Of a stretch of 64,000 nucleotides of DNA, positions 27,218 through 36,364 are shown piece after piece. A program made the translations under genes and the position numbers. Origin of the DNA: an uncultured Prevotella sp. (GTDB lineage Bacteria; Bacteroidota; Bacteroidia; Bacteroidales; Bacteroidaceae); NCBI GenBank assembly GCA_934204655.1, contig CAKPZJ010000003.1, positions 62,001 through 126,000 of the forward strand, given 5' to 3'. Numbering within the stretch: position 1 is the stretch's first letter; every line of letters begins with the position of its first letter. A model generated the notes under the pieces. The model had not been told where the DNA came from. It worked only from the letters and a program-made list of their open reading frames with translations, and ran no database searches.

Positions 27218-29485
27218 TCAGTGATTGTGCTTGTTACCTAAGTAGTTGAGCGCCGAACCGGCCCAGAACCACTTTATCTGTACCTCGTTGTACGTATGGA
27301 GAGCCTGCAGGGTGTCGGTGGTGCCGTCCTCGTGAGTCAGGATGACGGTAAGCGGACGGCCGGGGGCAAAGTCGGCGAGCGATACGCTCACCCTGTCGCG
27401 CTCGCGTACCTTATTATAATCGGCCTTGTCGGCAAAGGTAAGCGCTAACATGCCCTGCTTCTTCAGGTTGGTCTCGTGGATACGTGCAAAGCTCTTGGCC
27501 AGTATCATGCGTACATGCAGGAAGCGTGGCTCCATGGCGGCGTGCTCTCGGCTGGAGCCTTCGCCATAGTTGTCCTCGGCCACTACCACCGAGTAGAGGC
27601 CATGCTGCTTGTAGTCGTTGGCTACCTGGGGCACAGGCACGTAGGCGCCGGTAAGCTGGTCCATCACGGCGTTGGCCTGACCGTTAAAGGCGTTGACCGC
27701 GCCTATGAGCATGTTGCCAGAGATATTGGACAGATGTCCGCGGAAGCGCAGCCAGCGACCAGCCTGGCTTATGTGATCCGTGGTACACTTGCCGCTTATC
27801 TTGATGAGCAGCGGCATGTCGGTAAGCAGGGTCTCGGTACAGGGCTCGAAAGGCTCCAGACGCTGTAAGCGTTCAGACCCGTCGGGTATGACTACCTGGA
27901 CATCGGCCGCGCTGGCCGATGGGGGTATCAGGCCGTCCGGGGCCGGGGCGAAACCGTCCTTTGGGAACACATCGCCCGTTGGCTCGGCCAACCTGACGGT
28001 CTCACCCTTACGGTTAACCAGCGTGTCGGTGGCCGGATTGAAGTCGAGCCGGCCGCTGATGGCCATGGCCATGGTTATATCAGGCGACCCGATAAAGGCG
28101 TAGGTATTGGGGTTGCCATCGGCCCTCCGCCTGAAGTTGCGGTTAAACGAGGTCACGATGGCGTTAGTTCGCTCATTGTCATCGGTATGCCTGTGCCACT
28201 GCCCGATACAGGGCCCGCAGGCATTGGTCATAATGACGGCACCAATGCGGCGCAGGTCGTCGAGCAACCCGTCTCGCTCAGCCGTCTGGCATATCTGCTC
28301 GCTTCCCGGACATACGATGAGCTGCGCCTGGGGTTCCAGGTCCAGCTGGGCAGCCTGCCGGGCTATCGAGGCAGCCCTGCTCAGGTCCTCATAGCTCGAG
28401 TTGGTACACGAGCCAACCAGTGCCACCTCTACTCGGACGGGCCAGCCATTGGCCTGGGCCTTCTCGGCGGTCATTTTACTAAGCGGGGTGGCCAGGTCTG
28501 GGGTAAATGGGCCGTTGAGCGAGGGCTCTATCTCCGAGAGATTCAACTCTATGACTTGGTCAAAGTACTGGGCGGGAGCGGCGTACACCTCGGCATCGGC
28601 ACAGAGTGTGGCGCGGTTCTGGGCCACCATAGCGGCTATCTCCCCACGCCCTGTCTGGCGCAGGTATGCCTCTGTCTGCTCGTCGGCGGGGAACAGGCTG
28701 CAGGTGGCGCCCAACTCGGCACCCATATTGCAGATGGTGGCGCGTCCGGTGGCCGACAGGGTGGCTACGCCGGGGCCAAAGTACTCTAAGATGGCATTGG
28801 TTCCGCCCTTGGTGGTAAGCATGCCGAGCAGGCGCAGTATCACATCCTTAGGCGCAGCCCATCCGCTGAGCCGGCCCGTAAGGTGTACGCCTATCAGACG
28901 GGGCACCTTGAGTTCCCAGGGCTGTCCGGTAAGCACATCGACGGCATCGGCACCGCCCACGCCAATGGCCATCATGCCCAAACCGCCTGCGTTAGGTGTG
29001 TGGCTATCCGTACCCACCATCATGCCGCCCGGGAACGCGTAGTTCTCTAACACTACCTGGTGGATGATACCTGCCCCAGGGCACCAGAAGCCTATGCCGT
29101 AGCGGCGCGAGGCCGACTCTAAGAAGGCGTACACCTCGCTGTTCTCCTGGCATGCCTGGGCCAGGTCGGGAACGGCTCCGTGGTCGGCCCTGATAAGGTG
29201 GTCACAGTGTACGGTGGCCGGCACAGCCACATGGTCTTTTCCTGCATTCATAAACTGTAACAGCGCCATCTGCGCCGTGGCATCCTGCATGGCCACGCGG
29301 TCGGGCCGATAGTCAGCATAGTCTTCCCCACGCGTATAGCGTGTCAGCGCTGCCCTGTCGTACAGGTGGGCGTAGAGTATCTTCTCTGCGTAAGTAAGGG
29401 GAGTGGCCAGCTGGGCACGTACGGTGGTCACCGTAGATGCAAACTGGGCATAAAACGTTTCTATCATCTGCAAGTCTTGTATCAT
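27218..29485 (-). CDS. acn: Aconitate hydratase
   Basis: 755 residues. It isomerises citrate to isocitrate through cis-aconitate using a [4Fe-4S] cluster. The cluster cysteines are in [13 protein letters not shown] and [11 protein letters not shown]. Substrate residues are in [18 protein letters not shown] and the C-terminal swivelling domain [17 protein letters not shown]. Length and order match the mitochondrial-type aconitase common in Bacteroidetes. It is the first gene of a three-gene unit with icd and gltA that leads from oxaloacetate to 2-oxoglutarate. A -7 box lies 136 bases upstream, so a leader of about 130 bases is predicted. Confidence 0.95.
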   Translation of the reverse strand: MIQDLQMIETFYAQFASTVTTVRAQLATPLTYAEKILYAHLYDRAALTRYTRGEDYADYRPDRVAMQDATAQMALLQFMNAGKDHVAVPATVHCDHLIRADHGAVPDLAQACQENSEVYAFLESASRRYGIGFWCPGAGIIHQVVLENYAFPGGMMVGTDSHTPNAGGLGMMAIGVGGADAVDVLTGQPWELKVPRLIGVHLTGRLSGWAAPKDVILRLLGMLTTKGGTNAILEYFGPGVATLSATGRATICNMGAELGATCSLFPADEQTEAYLRQTGRGEIAAMVAQNRATLCADAEVYAAPAQYFDQVIELNLSEIEPSLNGPFTPDLATPLSKMTAEKAQANGWPVRVEVALVGSCTNSSYEDLSRAASIARQAAQLDLEPQAQLIVCPGSEQICQTAERDGLLDDLRRIGAVIMTNACGPCIGQWHRHTDDNERTNAIVTSFNRNFRRRADGNPNTYAFIGSPDITMAMAISGRLDFNPATDTLVNRKGETVRLAEPTGDVFPKDGFAPAPDGLIPPSASAADVQVVIPDGSERLQRLEPFEPCTETLLTDMPLLIKISGKCTTDHISQAGRWLRFRGHLSNISGNMLIGAVNAFNGQANAVMDQLTGAYVPVPQVANDYKQHGLYSVVVAEDNYGEGSSREHAAMEPRFLHVRMILAKSFARIHETNLKKQGMLALTFADKADYNKVRERDRVSVSLADFAPGRPLTVILTHEDGTTDTLQALHTYNEVQIKWFWAGSALNYLGNKHNH

Positions 29486-29530
29486 GATGCTTAAATATTA
29501 GTTTATCCATAACCTATACAGCAGCAGCCC

Positions 29531-29562
29531 TGGCCCCCAAGCCGTTGACGACGGCCTGGCCA
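29531..29562 (-). promoter_or_regulatory. Stem-loop in the predicted acn leader
   Basis: GCCGT (29541-29545) pairs with ACGGC (29551-29555), extended by TGGCC (29531-29535) with GGCCA (29558-29562) and CCA/TGG. It lies between the predicted transcription start and the aconitase ATG. Regulatory role is unproven. Confidence 0.3.
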
Positions 29563-29620
29563 CTGACTGTTACTGACACCCATAGAACGAGGTGTACCGT
29601 TATCTCTAAAAAGAACATTA

Positions 29621-29628
29621 CAAAGTTA
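29621..29628 (-). promoter_or_regulatory. -7 box for acn-icd-gltA
   Basis: TAACTTTG on the minus strand is a perfect TAnnTTTG; no TTTG at the ideal -33 distance. Confidence 0.45.
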
Positions 29629-29813
29629 GCAAAAAATTACAATATAACACCATTTACAAACAAAATGTTACTAATCATCCCCACTTCTCGGCCCATAATT
29701 AAAGTTTCGTGCATATATATGCACATTTCGGTCAGTTTTACATTCTTTGCCGATACCGAGGGTACGACGGCCTATGGCCCGACCACCCTGTGCGGTGCCC
29801 TGGCCATCGCGCA

Positions 29814-29840
29814 CGCGCGCGTATATATTAATAAGGTGTA
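29814..29840. repeat. 27-bp exact repeat, copy 1
   Basis: An (CG)4 run followed by TATATATTAATAAGGTGTA; the identical 27 bases occur at 45253-45279 in the same orientation. Confidence 0.75.
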
Positions 29841-29933
29841 CGACCATGTGGGGGGCTCCGTGGCGATGCTCCCCAGGTGGCGGGCCGCCAGCATCCTAAT
29901 TACAGGAGGGGCCAACATTTTTCCGGCAATTTC

Positions 29934-29965
29934 TTTGGCCGTTAAATTGATTAGCCTTACCTTTG
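29934..29965 (+). promoter_or_regulatory. Consensus promoter for the TetR gene
   Basis: TTTG (29934-29937), 20-nt spacer, TACCTTTG (29958-29965): an exact match to the Bacteroidetes -33/-7 pattern. It places transcription start near 29972 and so supports translation from ATG 30014 rather than an earlier in-frame ATG. Confidence 0.75.
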
Positions 29966-30013
29966 CACATGATTACATACGTGTGCAAAGAGCATACAAG
30001 AGTTAGAGCTATT

Positions 30014-30604
30014 ATGTCTATATCCAAAACCAGACAGATGTTGGTAGATGTAGCAAGGCAACTTTTTGCCAAGAAGGGCATTGCCAACACTACAATGAAT
30101 GATATTGCAGTGGCCTCAGGTAAGGGCCGCCGTACACTCTACACCTACTTCAACCGCAAGGAGGACGTTTACTCAGCCGTCATTGAGTCTGAGCTCGAGC
30201 GGCTGTCCGATAAACTGGACGAAGTGGCTGCTATGAAAATTCCACCGCAGGAAAAAATCATCGAGCTTATCTATACACATCTGAGCATGATCCGCGAGAC
30301 GGTAGTGCGCAATGGCAATTTGCGTGCCGAGTTCTTCCGTAACATCTGGATGGTCGAGAAAGTCCGTAAGAACTTCGACGAGTACGAGATAGAGCTGTTC
30401 CGAAAGGTCTATTCGGACGGCAAGGCCGATGGCGAGTTCGACATTGACAACGTAGAGTTGGTGGCCGACATCACCCATTACTGTATCAAGGGTCTGGAAG
30501 TACCCTTTATCTACGGGCGGCTGGGCCATGGGCTCAACATAGAGTCGAGCAAGCCGCTGGTGGCCAAGGTGGTATATGGCGCCTTAGGCAAGACCCGCAT
30601 GTAG
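30014..30604 (+). CDS. TetR/AcrR-family transcriptional regulator
   Basis: 196 residues from ATG 30014 (MSISKTRQMLVDVARQL). The start is chosen from the promoter position and because the DNA-binding domain begins here. The helix-turn-helix reads TTMNDIAVASGKGRRTLYTYFNRKEDVY, followed by a helical ligand-binding domain. TetR proteins repress target genes until a small ligand binds. The fabG gene starts 58 bases downstream on the same strand, so a role in fatty-acid metabolism is plausible but unproven. Confidence 0.88.
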   Translation: MSISKTRQMLVDVARQLFAKKGIANTTMNDIAVASGKGRRTLYTYFNRKEDVYSAVIESELERLSDKLDEVAAMKIPPQEKIIELIYTHLSMIRETVVRNGNLRAEFFRNIWMVEKVRKNFDEYEIELFRKVYSDGKADGEFDIDNVELVADITHYCIKGLEVPFIYGRLGHGLNIESSKPLVAKVVYGALGKTRM

Positions 30605-30662
30605 GTCATGCCCACCACTGAGAGAAGAACATACTATACATAAACAATTAATATTTAAGAAA

Positions 30663-31415
30663 ATGGGATTATTAACAGGTAGAACAGCACTTATCACTGG
30701 TGCTGCACGCGGTATCGGAAAAGCTATCGCGCTGAAGTTTGCCGCCGAGGGGGCAAACATTGCTTTTACAGACCTCTTTATTGATGAAGAGCATGGCGGC
30801 CTGGCCACAGAGCGCGAAATCGCTGCCCTGGGCGTAAAAGCTAAAGGATATGCCAGCAACGCTGCCGACTTTGCACAGACAGCCGATGTAGTGGCCAAGG
30901 TTAAGGAAGAGTTTGGGTCGGTCGACATTCTGGTCAACAATGCCGGCATTACAAAGGACGGACTGATGCTCCGCATGACCGAGCAGCAATGGGACGCCGT
31001 GATAGCCGTCAACCTGAAGAGCGCCTTCAACTTTATCCACGCCTGTGTACCCGTGATGATGCGCCAGCGCAAGGGCTCTATCATCAACATGGCCTCTGTA
31101 GTAGGCGTACACGGCAATGCCGGTCAGGCCAATTACGCTGCCTCTAAGGCAGGACTGATAGCCCTGGCCAAGAGCATCGCCCAGGAGATGGGCCCCAAGG
31201 GCATCCGCGCCAATGCCATCGCCCCGGGCTTCATAGATACAGCCATGACTCAGGCTCTGCCCGATGACATCCGCAAGGAGTGGACTAACAAGATTCCTCT
31301 GCGTCGCGGCGGTACTACCGACGACATTGCCAATACGGCTCTGTATCTGGCATCTGACCTGTCATCGTATGTAAGCGGCCAGGTAATCCAGGTAGACGGC
31401 GGAATGAACATGTAA
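30663..31415 (+). CDS. fabG: 3-oxoacyl-[acyl-carrier-protein] reductase
   Basis: 250 residues, a classical short-chain dehydrogenase reducing 3-oxoacyl-ACP with NADPH in fatty-acid elongation. The cofactor motif TGAARGIG, NNAG, the catalytic Ser in NMASVVG, YAASK (Tyr and Lys) and C-terminal GQVIQVDGGMNM are all present. Similar reductases act on other substrates, but this length and the GGM end are typical of FabG. The stop overlaps the next ATG by one base (TAATG), so it is coupled to the pseudouridine synthase. Confidence 0.9.
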   Translation: MGLLTGRTALITGAARGIGKAIALKFAAEGANIAFTDLFIDEEHGGLATEREIAALGVKAKGYASNAADFAQTADVVAKVKEEFGSVDILVNNAGITKDGLMLRMTEQQWDAVIAVNLKSAFNFIHACVPVMMRQRKGSIINMASVVGVHGNAGQANYAASKAGLIALAKSIAQEMGPKGIRANAIAPGFIDTAMTQALPDDIRKEWTNKIPLRRGGTTDDIANTALYLASDLSSYVSGQVIQVDGGMNM

Positions 31416-32086
31416 TGGAAGTAGTCTACGAAGATAATCATATCATCATCGTCAATAAGCGTAGCGGAGAAATCGTGCAGGGCGACAAGACCGGCGATAA
31501 ACCGCTCGCAGAGACGGTGAAGGACTATATCAAGGTGAAGTATCACAAGCCGGGGAACGTTTTCCTCGGCGTGGTACACCGCCTGGACCGCCCGGTAAGC
31601 GGCCTGGTGCTCTTTGCCCGCACGTCGAAAGCGCTGACACGCCTGAACGACCTGTTTCGTACCGGCGACATACACAAGACCTACTGGGCCATTGTCAAGA
31701 ATACACCGACGCAGCCAGAGGGTACCTTAGAGAACTGGATAGTGCGCAACGAGAAGCAGAACAAGAGCTATGCACACGACCATGAGGTGCCGGGGGCCAA
31801 GCGAGCCCTTCTGAGCTACCGCATCATCGGCAAGACCGACCGGTACACGCTCTTGGAGATACACCTGATGACGGGCAGACACCACCAGATACGCTGCCAG
31901 TTGGCACACATGGGCTGCCCCATCCGGGGAGACCTAAAGTATGGTGCGCCGCGTTCTAACCCAGATGGCGGAATATCTCTTATGGCCAAGCAGATAGACT
32001 TTGTACATCCGGTGACCAAAGAGCAGATAACCATCAAGGCCCCTACCCCATCAGATGCGCTCTGGCAAGCGCTCGCACCCGAATAA
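31415..32086 (+). CDS. RluA-family RNA pseudouridine synthase
   Basis: 223 residues. Converts specific uridines in rRNA or tRNA to pseudouridine. The catalytic motif VHRLDRPVSGLVLFARTSKA holds the nucleophilic Asp; EIHLMTGRHHQIRCQLAHMG is the second RluA signature. There is no S4 domain, so it is like RluA/TruC rather than RluC/D; target sites are unknown. It starts at the fabG stop and ends at a good terminator. Confidence 0.92.
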   Translation: MEVVYEDNHIIIVNKRSGEIVQGDKTGDKPLAETVKDYIKVKYHKPGNVFLGVVHRLDRPVSGLVLFARTSKALTRLNDLFRTGDIHKTYWAIVKNTPTQPEGTLENWIVRNEKQNKSYAHDHEVPGAKRALLSYRIIGKTDRYTLLEIHLMTGRHHQIRCQLAHMGCPIRGDLKYGAPRSNPDGGISLMAKQIDFVHPVTKEQITIKAPTPSDALWQALAPE

Positions 32087-32090
32087 TAAA

Positions 32091-32122
32091 GCAAGGCTTG
32101 ACACTCATGCCTTGCTTTTTTT
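32091..32122 (+). terminator. Rho-independent terminator
   Basis: GCAAGGC (32091-32097) pairs with GCCTTGC (32109-32115), followed by seven T. It ends the tetR-fabG-pseudouridine synthase unit. Confidence 0.85.
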
Positions 32123-32217
32123 ATGTCTTATCGTTTCTGTCGTATGCTTTGTCTTTCCTGTAATCGGTAGGCCGAACGCGGCTGTCCGTCGCCCCGTAGA
32201 TGCAGAGGCGGGGAATG

Positions 32218-32364
32218 TGCGTTCTAAAGTTTCGGATGTACATTCTAAGGTTTCGGACGCACGTCCACAGACTTAGAATGGAACCTGGTATCAAACATTC
32301 AGATTGTCATTGCTTATTTACGGGAGGCTATTGCCTATCTACGGGATGCCATAAACTACCAGGT
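32218..32364. repeat. Degenerate 21-nt periodic repeat array, locus 2 (seven phases)
   Basis: Units in exact 21-base phase from 32218. TTCTAAAGTTTCGGATG (32222) recurs as TTCTAAGGTTTCGGACG at 32243; ATTGCTTATTTACGGGA (32309) recurs as ATTGCCTATCTACGGGA at 32330. The unit at 32239 is nearly identical to one at 2478-2498. The array lies in the 290-base gap between the terminator and the 3' end of the MATE gene; no gene is seen there. Confidence 0.7.
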
Positions 32365-32378
32365 GCCGCCTGGGGAAC

Positions 32379-33698
32379 CTACTCGAACTTACGCCAGACG
32401 GGCGAGGAGCGGCGGAGCATGGTGGCCTGGATGATGCCGCGCATGGACAGATAGGCTATCAGGGCCATCCACAGGGCATGGTTGGCCATGAGGGGTGTAA
32501 AAACCAGGTAGACGGCATAGAACAGCAGGGCCGACAGCACAGACGACCACAGCATGGCGCGGGTGGCGGTAAGGCCGATAAACAGGCCGTCGAGCAGAAA
32601 GGCCGACACGCCTGCCAGGGGGATGACGGCTGCCCAGGGCAGATAGCGAAGGGCCTCGGTCACGACCGGAGCTTCAGAGGTGAGCAGACTGAGCAGGGTG
32701 CCTCCGCCCAGGATATACACTAACGTGAACACCACCGCCGACAGACCACCCCAGAGAAAAAGCCGACGCACCAGCAGACTGAACCCGGCCCTGTCGTGGG
32801 CTCCGCAGCAGCGGCCGCCTAACGCCTCGGCCGCATAGGCCAGTCCGTCCATGGTAAACGAGGTAATGGTAAAGAGGGTCAGCAGCAGGGTGTTAGCCGA
32901 GAGAGTCAGGGCTCCCTGGCGCGAACCTGCCGAGGTAAAGAACAGATTGACCGAAACCAGGAAAAGGGTACGCAGAAAGATGTCGCGGTTAACGGCAAAG
33001 AAGTGAAGGAAGCCCCGGCTGTCATGGTCGTTCTCGCCATGTGAGCCGCGGGGCACGGCTGGCAACAGATGGCTACGCCACAGACAGCAGAGGGCCATGA
33101 GAAAACCTGCCCACTGGGCTATCAGGGTGCCCATGGCCACGCCCTCGATGTGCATGCCGGCACCGTAGACCAGGGCGACCGATGCCACCAGGTTAACCAC
33201 ATTCTGCACGATAGACACGTACATGGGTATGCGCGTATTCTGCATGCCTATAAACCAGCCGGTAAGACTATACAGGCCCATCATGGCCGGGGCTCCCCAG
33301 ATGCAGATAGAGAAGTAGGTATCTACCGCCTGGGCCACATCGGCCTGGGGCTTCATGGCCAGCATGGCCAATGCCAACAGACCGCGCTGGGCTATCAGCA
33401 TGGCCAGGGCTATGGCCAGGGCGGCCGTGAGCGACTGGCGCAGCAGACTGACGATGGCCCACGGGGCTCTGGCGCCCAAGGCTTGCGAGATGAGCCCACT
33501 GGTACCCATGCGCAGGAACCCGAATATCCAGTAAATGACATTGAACACCATAGACCCTACCGCCACGGCCCCTATGTAGGCTGTGCTGCCCATGTGGCCC
33601 ACGATGGTAAGGTCGGCCAGCCCCAACAGGGGCACGGTGATATTGGTCACTATGGCCGGAATGGCCAATCGGAATATCTGGCGGTCTACTACATTCAT
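32379..33698 (-). CDS. MATE-family efflux transporter
   Basis: 439 residues with 12 hydrophobic segments in two similar halves, the MATE (multi-antimicrobial extrusion) arrangement, most like the DinF branch. The N-terminal half has PAIVTNITVPLLGLADLTIVGHMG, which aligns with the family's first helices. Such proteins export drugs or metabolites using Na+ or H+ gradients. It starts 50 bases after the TonB-dependent receptor stop on the same strand and may share its transcript. The 3' end abuts the locus-2 repeat array. Confidence 0.9.
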   Translation of the reverse strand: MNVVDRQIFRLAIPAIVTNITVPLLGLADLTIVGHMGSTAYIGAVAVGSMVFNVIYWIFGFLRMGTSGLISQALGARAPWAIVSLLRQSLTAALAIALAMLIAQRGLLALAMLAMKPQADVAQAVDTYFSICIWGAPAMMGLYSLTGWFIGMQNTRIPMYVSIVQNVVNLVASVALVYGAGMHIEGVAMGTLIAQWAGFLMALCCLWRSHLLPAVPRGSHGENDHDSRGFLHFFAVNRDIFLRTLFLVSVNLFFTSAGSRQGALTLSANTLLLTLFTITSFTMDGLAYAAEALGGRCCGAHDRAGFSLLVRRLFLWGGLSAVVFTLVYILGGGTLLSLLTSEAPVVTEALRYLPWAAVIPLAGVSAFLLDGLFIGLTATRAMLWSSVLSALLFYAVYLVFTPLMANHALWMALIAYLSMRGIIQATMLRRSSPVWRKFE

Positions 33699-33748
33699 AG
33701 TCTATAACGAGAGTATCGGCGGGGCCATGCCCCGCACTGGGACGGGGG

Positions 33749-36196
33749 TCAGAAGTCGAGCCGCACGTCGACCCCTACCTGGAATGGGCTGCCCTGCTGG
33801 GCAAAAAAAAGTGACTGGCCGCTGGCGGCGCTCTCAACCGCGAAACTGTTGTAGCGGGTAGCGGTCATATTGCGGCTCCACAGGCTCACGGTGGCCTTGG
33901 GCCAGCACACATCGGCATGGGCACCTAACAAGGCATAGTCTTTCTGGCTGTACACATTGGTCTCGTCCCAGTAGGTGCGTCCCTGGGCCATGAGGTTGGC
34001 CCCTAACACCAAGGCCCGGAGGCTGCCTGCACGCAGGGCGATACGATAGTCGACATTAGCGGCCAGTGTATGCAGCGGTATGTACGGCACCCGACGGTGA
34101 CGGTAGCTCACCGTACGTGTGGCATCGTCCTCGGCAACCACATCGGTATAGTCGCGAAACTCGGAGTTGGTATAGCCGTAGCTCAGGGCCCAGGTAAGCC
34201 GGTTGTCCAGATGGCTCCCGCGCAGCGAGAGTTCGGCACCCAGACTGCGGCTACGGCCGGCATTGACCATCATACGGCCAAAACCGTAGTTGCCAGCCAT
34301 GACAGACAACTGCTGATTGTGTATCTGCATGAGATAGCCCGCTATGTCCATCTGCAGACTGTTGCCCAGCAGGTTAAGATGGGATCCCACCTCGTAGTTC
34401 CACGTGGTCTCGGGAGCGTACGATATGGTCTGCGCTATGCGCTGATAGTCATCGTCGGTATGGGGAATGTCGTAGTCGCCGCGCTGACTGGAGTTGTTGC
34501 GCAGTTCGGTCTGAAGAATGTCGGAAAACATCTGGAAATTGAAGCCGCCAGCCCTATAGCCCTTGCTGAGCACAGCATAGACATTGGAGCCATGGCTGCC
34601 CAGCCGGTAGCTCAGTCCTGCCTTGGGCAGCAGCTGGCTGTAGCCATTGTGGCACGAGTGAGCCAGGTGCGAAGTGAGCTTGGTGGTGGCCGCCGTGCCC
34701 ATGACCAGGGCATCGCAGGTCATCTGGGCCTGGGTGTCGTAGCCCAGCTTGACCCACGAGTAGTCGTAGCGCAGGCCGAGGGTGGCCGTGAGCCGAGGGG
34801 TAAGGTCTATGGCCGACTCATGGAAGATGCCCTGGTTGAACGTGGGCAGATGGAACTGGCCAGGGATGGTGCCCAGCTGGGCCGTCATGCTTACCCCGCC
34901 GCGGCTGGCTATAAGCTGTTCGGCCCGTGCCCTCGCCTGAGCCTCGCTCATCCCCGATGCCACAAAGCGGGCTGCCATGGACTGTACCATGGCCTGGTAC
35001 ATGGCCGTCTGTATCTGTCCGGCCACCAGGGCGTTCATGTCGGCATAAAAGGTTACCGGTGCCTCGGTCTTGTTCCACTGATACGAGGTAAACGAACCGG
35101 CCGTCCAGTGCCACGAGCGACCGTCGTGCCCGGTACCAAGGGGCACAGCGCCCTTGAAAACCATCTCGTGGGTAACCGTATTCTGGTGCTGACGCTCCTC
35201 GAGCTGCAGGAAGTCGGCCGGCAGATAGTCGTTGTCCATAGCCATATAGTCCTTGAGATACTGGTAGCTGGAGGTAGAACTGAAGGTGACACCACCCCAC
35301 CGCTGTGTAAGTATCAGACCAGTGTGGAGCATGTTACGGCGGTAGTTGCCCGGGCGGTTGGCCGAGGGCGAGGCCGTCTCGCCGGTCTGCGGGTTCCACA
35401 CCCCGTAGGGGAAGGCGTTCTGGCGGGTGTACTGATAGTCGAGGATATAGTCGAGCTTGAGGGTGGCGGTGGGCAAGCCCACTACGTGCAGTTTGCCGCC
35501 CGCCTCGTTGAGCTGGTCGGCTCTCTGGCCGGTGGTGGTGTTAGTAAGGTAACCGTTCTGACCATTATAAAAACCCGCGAGCGACCAAGCCAACTTGTCG
35601 TTAGGGCGGGCATAGTGGGCCACCTCGACATTACGCCCGAAGTGGTTGCTGGCCCCTATGCGCAGATGGGTGCCCTGATAGGTAAGGGGGTCGCGGCTGT
35701 AGGTACGTATCAGTCCGCCCTCGGTATTGATACCATAGAGGGTACCCTGAGGGCCCCGGAGCACATCGACACGGCCCAACTCGTAGTTGTGATGGTTGTA
35801 GGCACTCTTACTCATCAGCGGCAGACCGTCGGAGTAGATGCCCACGGCCGGGCTGTTGATGCGCGAGCCTATGCCGCGTATGTATATCGCGCTGGTGTAA
35901 CGCGACCCGTAAGTAGGCATCGAGAACGAGGGAACGTAGAGCGACAAATCGCGCAGGTCGCGGAGGCCCATGCGCTGCAGTTCGCCACCAGAAAACATGG
36001 AACTGCTTACGGGCTGCTTACGGAGACGGAAACTCTCCTTGGGTTGAGAAACGATAACCACCTCGTCGATGTCAACCACCCGCGAGGTGTCGTTGACCGA
36101 TGGGTTATCGATATGGGTTATCCTGTTATCTGCTATAACATGTCCGGCCGACGCTACCATCAGCGCCACTAAAACTGCCACTCCTTGACACTTCAT
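33749..36196 (-). CDS. TonB-dependent outer-membrane receptor
   Basis: 815 residues. Signal peptide, then a short region with a TonB-box-like DEVVIVSQPKES, a plug domain (about 60-170, with YIRGIGSRINSPAVGIYSDGL and VDVLRGPQGTLYG) and a 22-strand barrel ending in aromatic VRLDF. It lacks the N-terminal carboxypeptidase-regulatory-like domain of SusC proteins and no SusD gene is near, so it resembles siderophore, vitamin or metal receptors. The ligand is unknown. A -7 box lies 34 bases upstream. An adjacent MATE exporter on the same strand might export a related compound; this is inference only. Confidence 0.92.
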   Translation of the reverse strand: MKCQGVAVLVALMVASAGHVIADNRITHIDNPSVNDTSRVVDIDEVVIVSQPKESFRLRKQPVSSSMFSGGELQRMGLRDLRDLSLYVPSFSMPTYGSRYTSAIYIRGIGSRINSPAVGIYSDGLPLMSKSAYNHHNYELGRVDVLRGPQGTLYGINTEGGLIRTYSRDPLTYQGTHLRIGASNHFGRNVEVAHYARPNDKLAWSLAGFYNGQNGYLTNTTTGQRADQLNEAGGKLHVVGLPTATLKLDYILDYQYTRQNAFPYGVWNPQTGETASPSANRPGNYRRNMLHTGLILTQRWGGVTFSSTSSYQYLKDYMAMDNDYLPADFLQLEERQHQNTVTHEMVFKGAVPLGTGHDGRSWHWTAGSFTSYQWNKTEAPVTFYADMNALVAGQIQTAMYQAMVQSMAARFVASGMSEAQARARAEQLIASRGGVSMTAQLGTIPGQFHLPTFNQGIFHESAIDLTPRLTATLGLRYDYSWVKLGYDTQAQMTCDALVMGTAATTKLTSHLAHSCHNGYSQLLPKAGLSYRLGSHGSNVYAVLSKGYRAGGFNFQMFSDILQTELRNNSSQRGDYDIPHTDDDYQRIAQTISYAPETTWNYEVGSHLNLLGNSLQMDIAGYLMQIHNQQLSVMAGNYGFGRMMVNAGRSRSLGAELSLRGSHLDNRLTWALSYGYTNSEFRDYTDVVAEDDATRTVSYRHRRVPYIPLHTLAANVDYRIALRAGSLRALVLGANLMAQGRTYWDETNVYSQKDYALLGAHADVCWPKATVSLWSRNMTATRYNSFAVESAASGQSLFFAQQGSPFQVGVDVRLDF

Positions 36197-36229
36197 CTAT
36201 CTACAAAATTATATGTTTTGTTACGGCTG

Positions 36230-36237
36230 CAAAAGTA
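36230..36237 (-). promoter_or_regulatory. -7 box for the TonB receptor gene
   Basis: TACTTTTG on the minus strand matches TAnnTTTG; no consensus -33. It sits just downstream of the 64-bp repeat. Confidence 0.45.
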
Positions 36238-36275
36238 CATATAATTATCGGCCCCATAAGTCCTCATTTATGAGG

Positions 36276-36364
36276 AAAAATAGTGCAAGCCGAGCGCCAT
36301 GAGCTTGCTCGGATGGCCGAGGTGCCGCCTATTTTATGCAAAAATAGTGCAAGCCGAGCGCCAT
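36276..36364. repeat. 64-bp-period structured repeat (one full and one truncated copy)
   Basis: A 25-base sequence starting AAAAATAGTGCAAGCCGAGC occurs at 36276-36300 and again, identically, at 36340-36364; period is 64. Within the full unit AAAATAG (36277-36283) can pair with CTATTTT (36329-36335) and GCAAGC (36285-36290) with GCTTGC (36303-36308), so the unit is a nested stem-loop. The second copy runs into the stop codon of the zinc-ribbon gene. Confidence 0.75.

Larger units (their letters stand above)
29486..30013. other. 528-bp divergent intergenic region (acn / tetR)
   Basis: Contains the acn leader and -7 box, a perfect 16-bp palindrome GTGCATATATATGCAC (29709-29724), a (GC)n-TATATATT stretch that is part of a 27-bp repeat (29814-29840), and a strong plus-strand promoter for the TetR gene. 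GC-rich sequence at 29760-29890 contains no convincing coding frame. Confidence 0.55.

Noticed and set aside
34070..36172. 700-codon open frame on the plus strand opposite the TonB receptor gene
   Set aside because: Its translation is low in recognisable motifs and mirrors the receptor's codon bias; GC-rich third positions leave few stops in one antisense frame.
36276..36364. Insertion sequence end
   Set aside because: No transposase and no target-site duplication; the repeat is direct with period 64.
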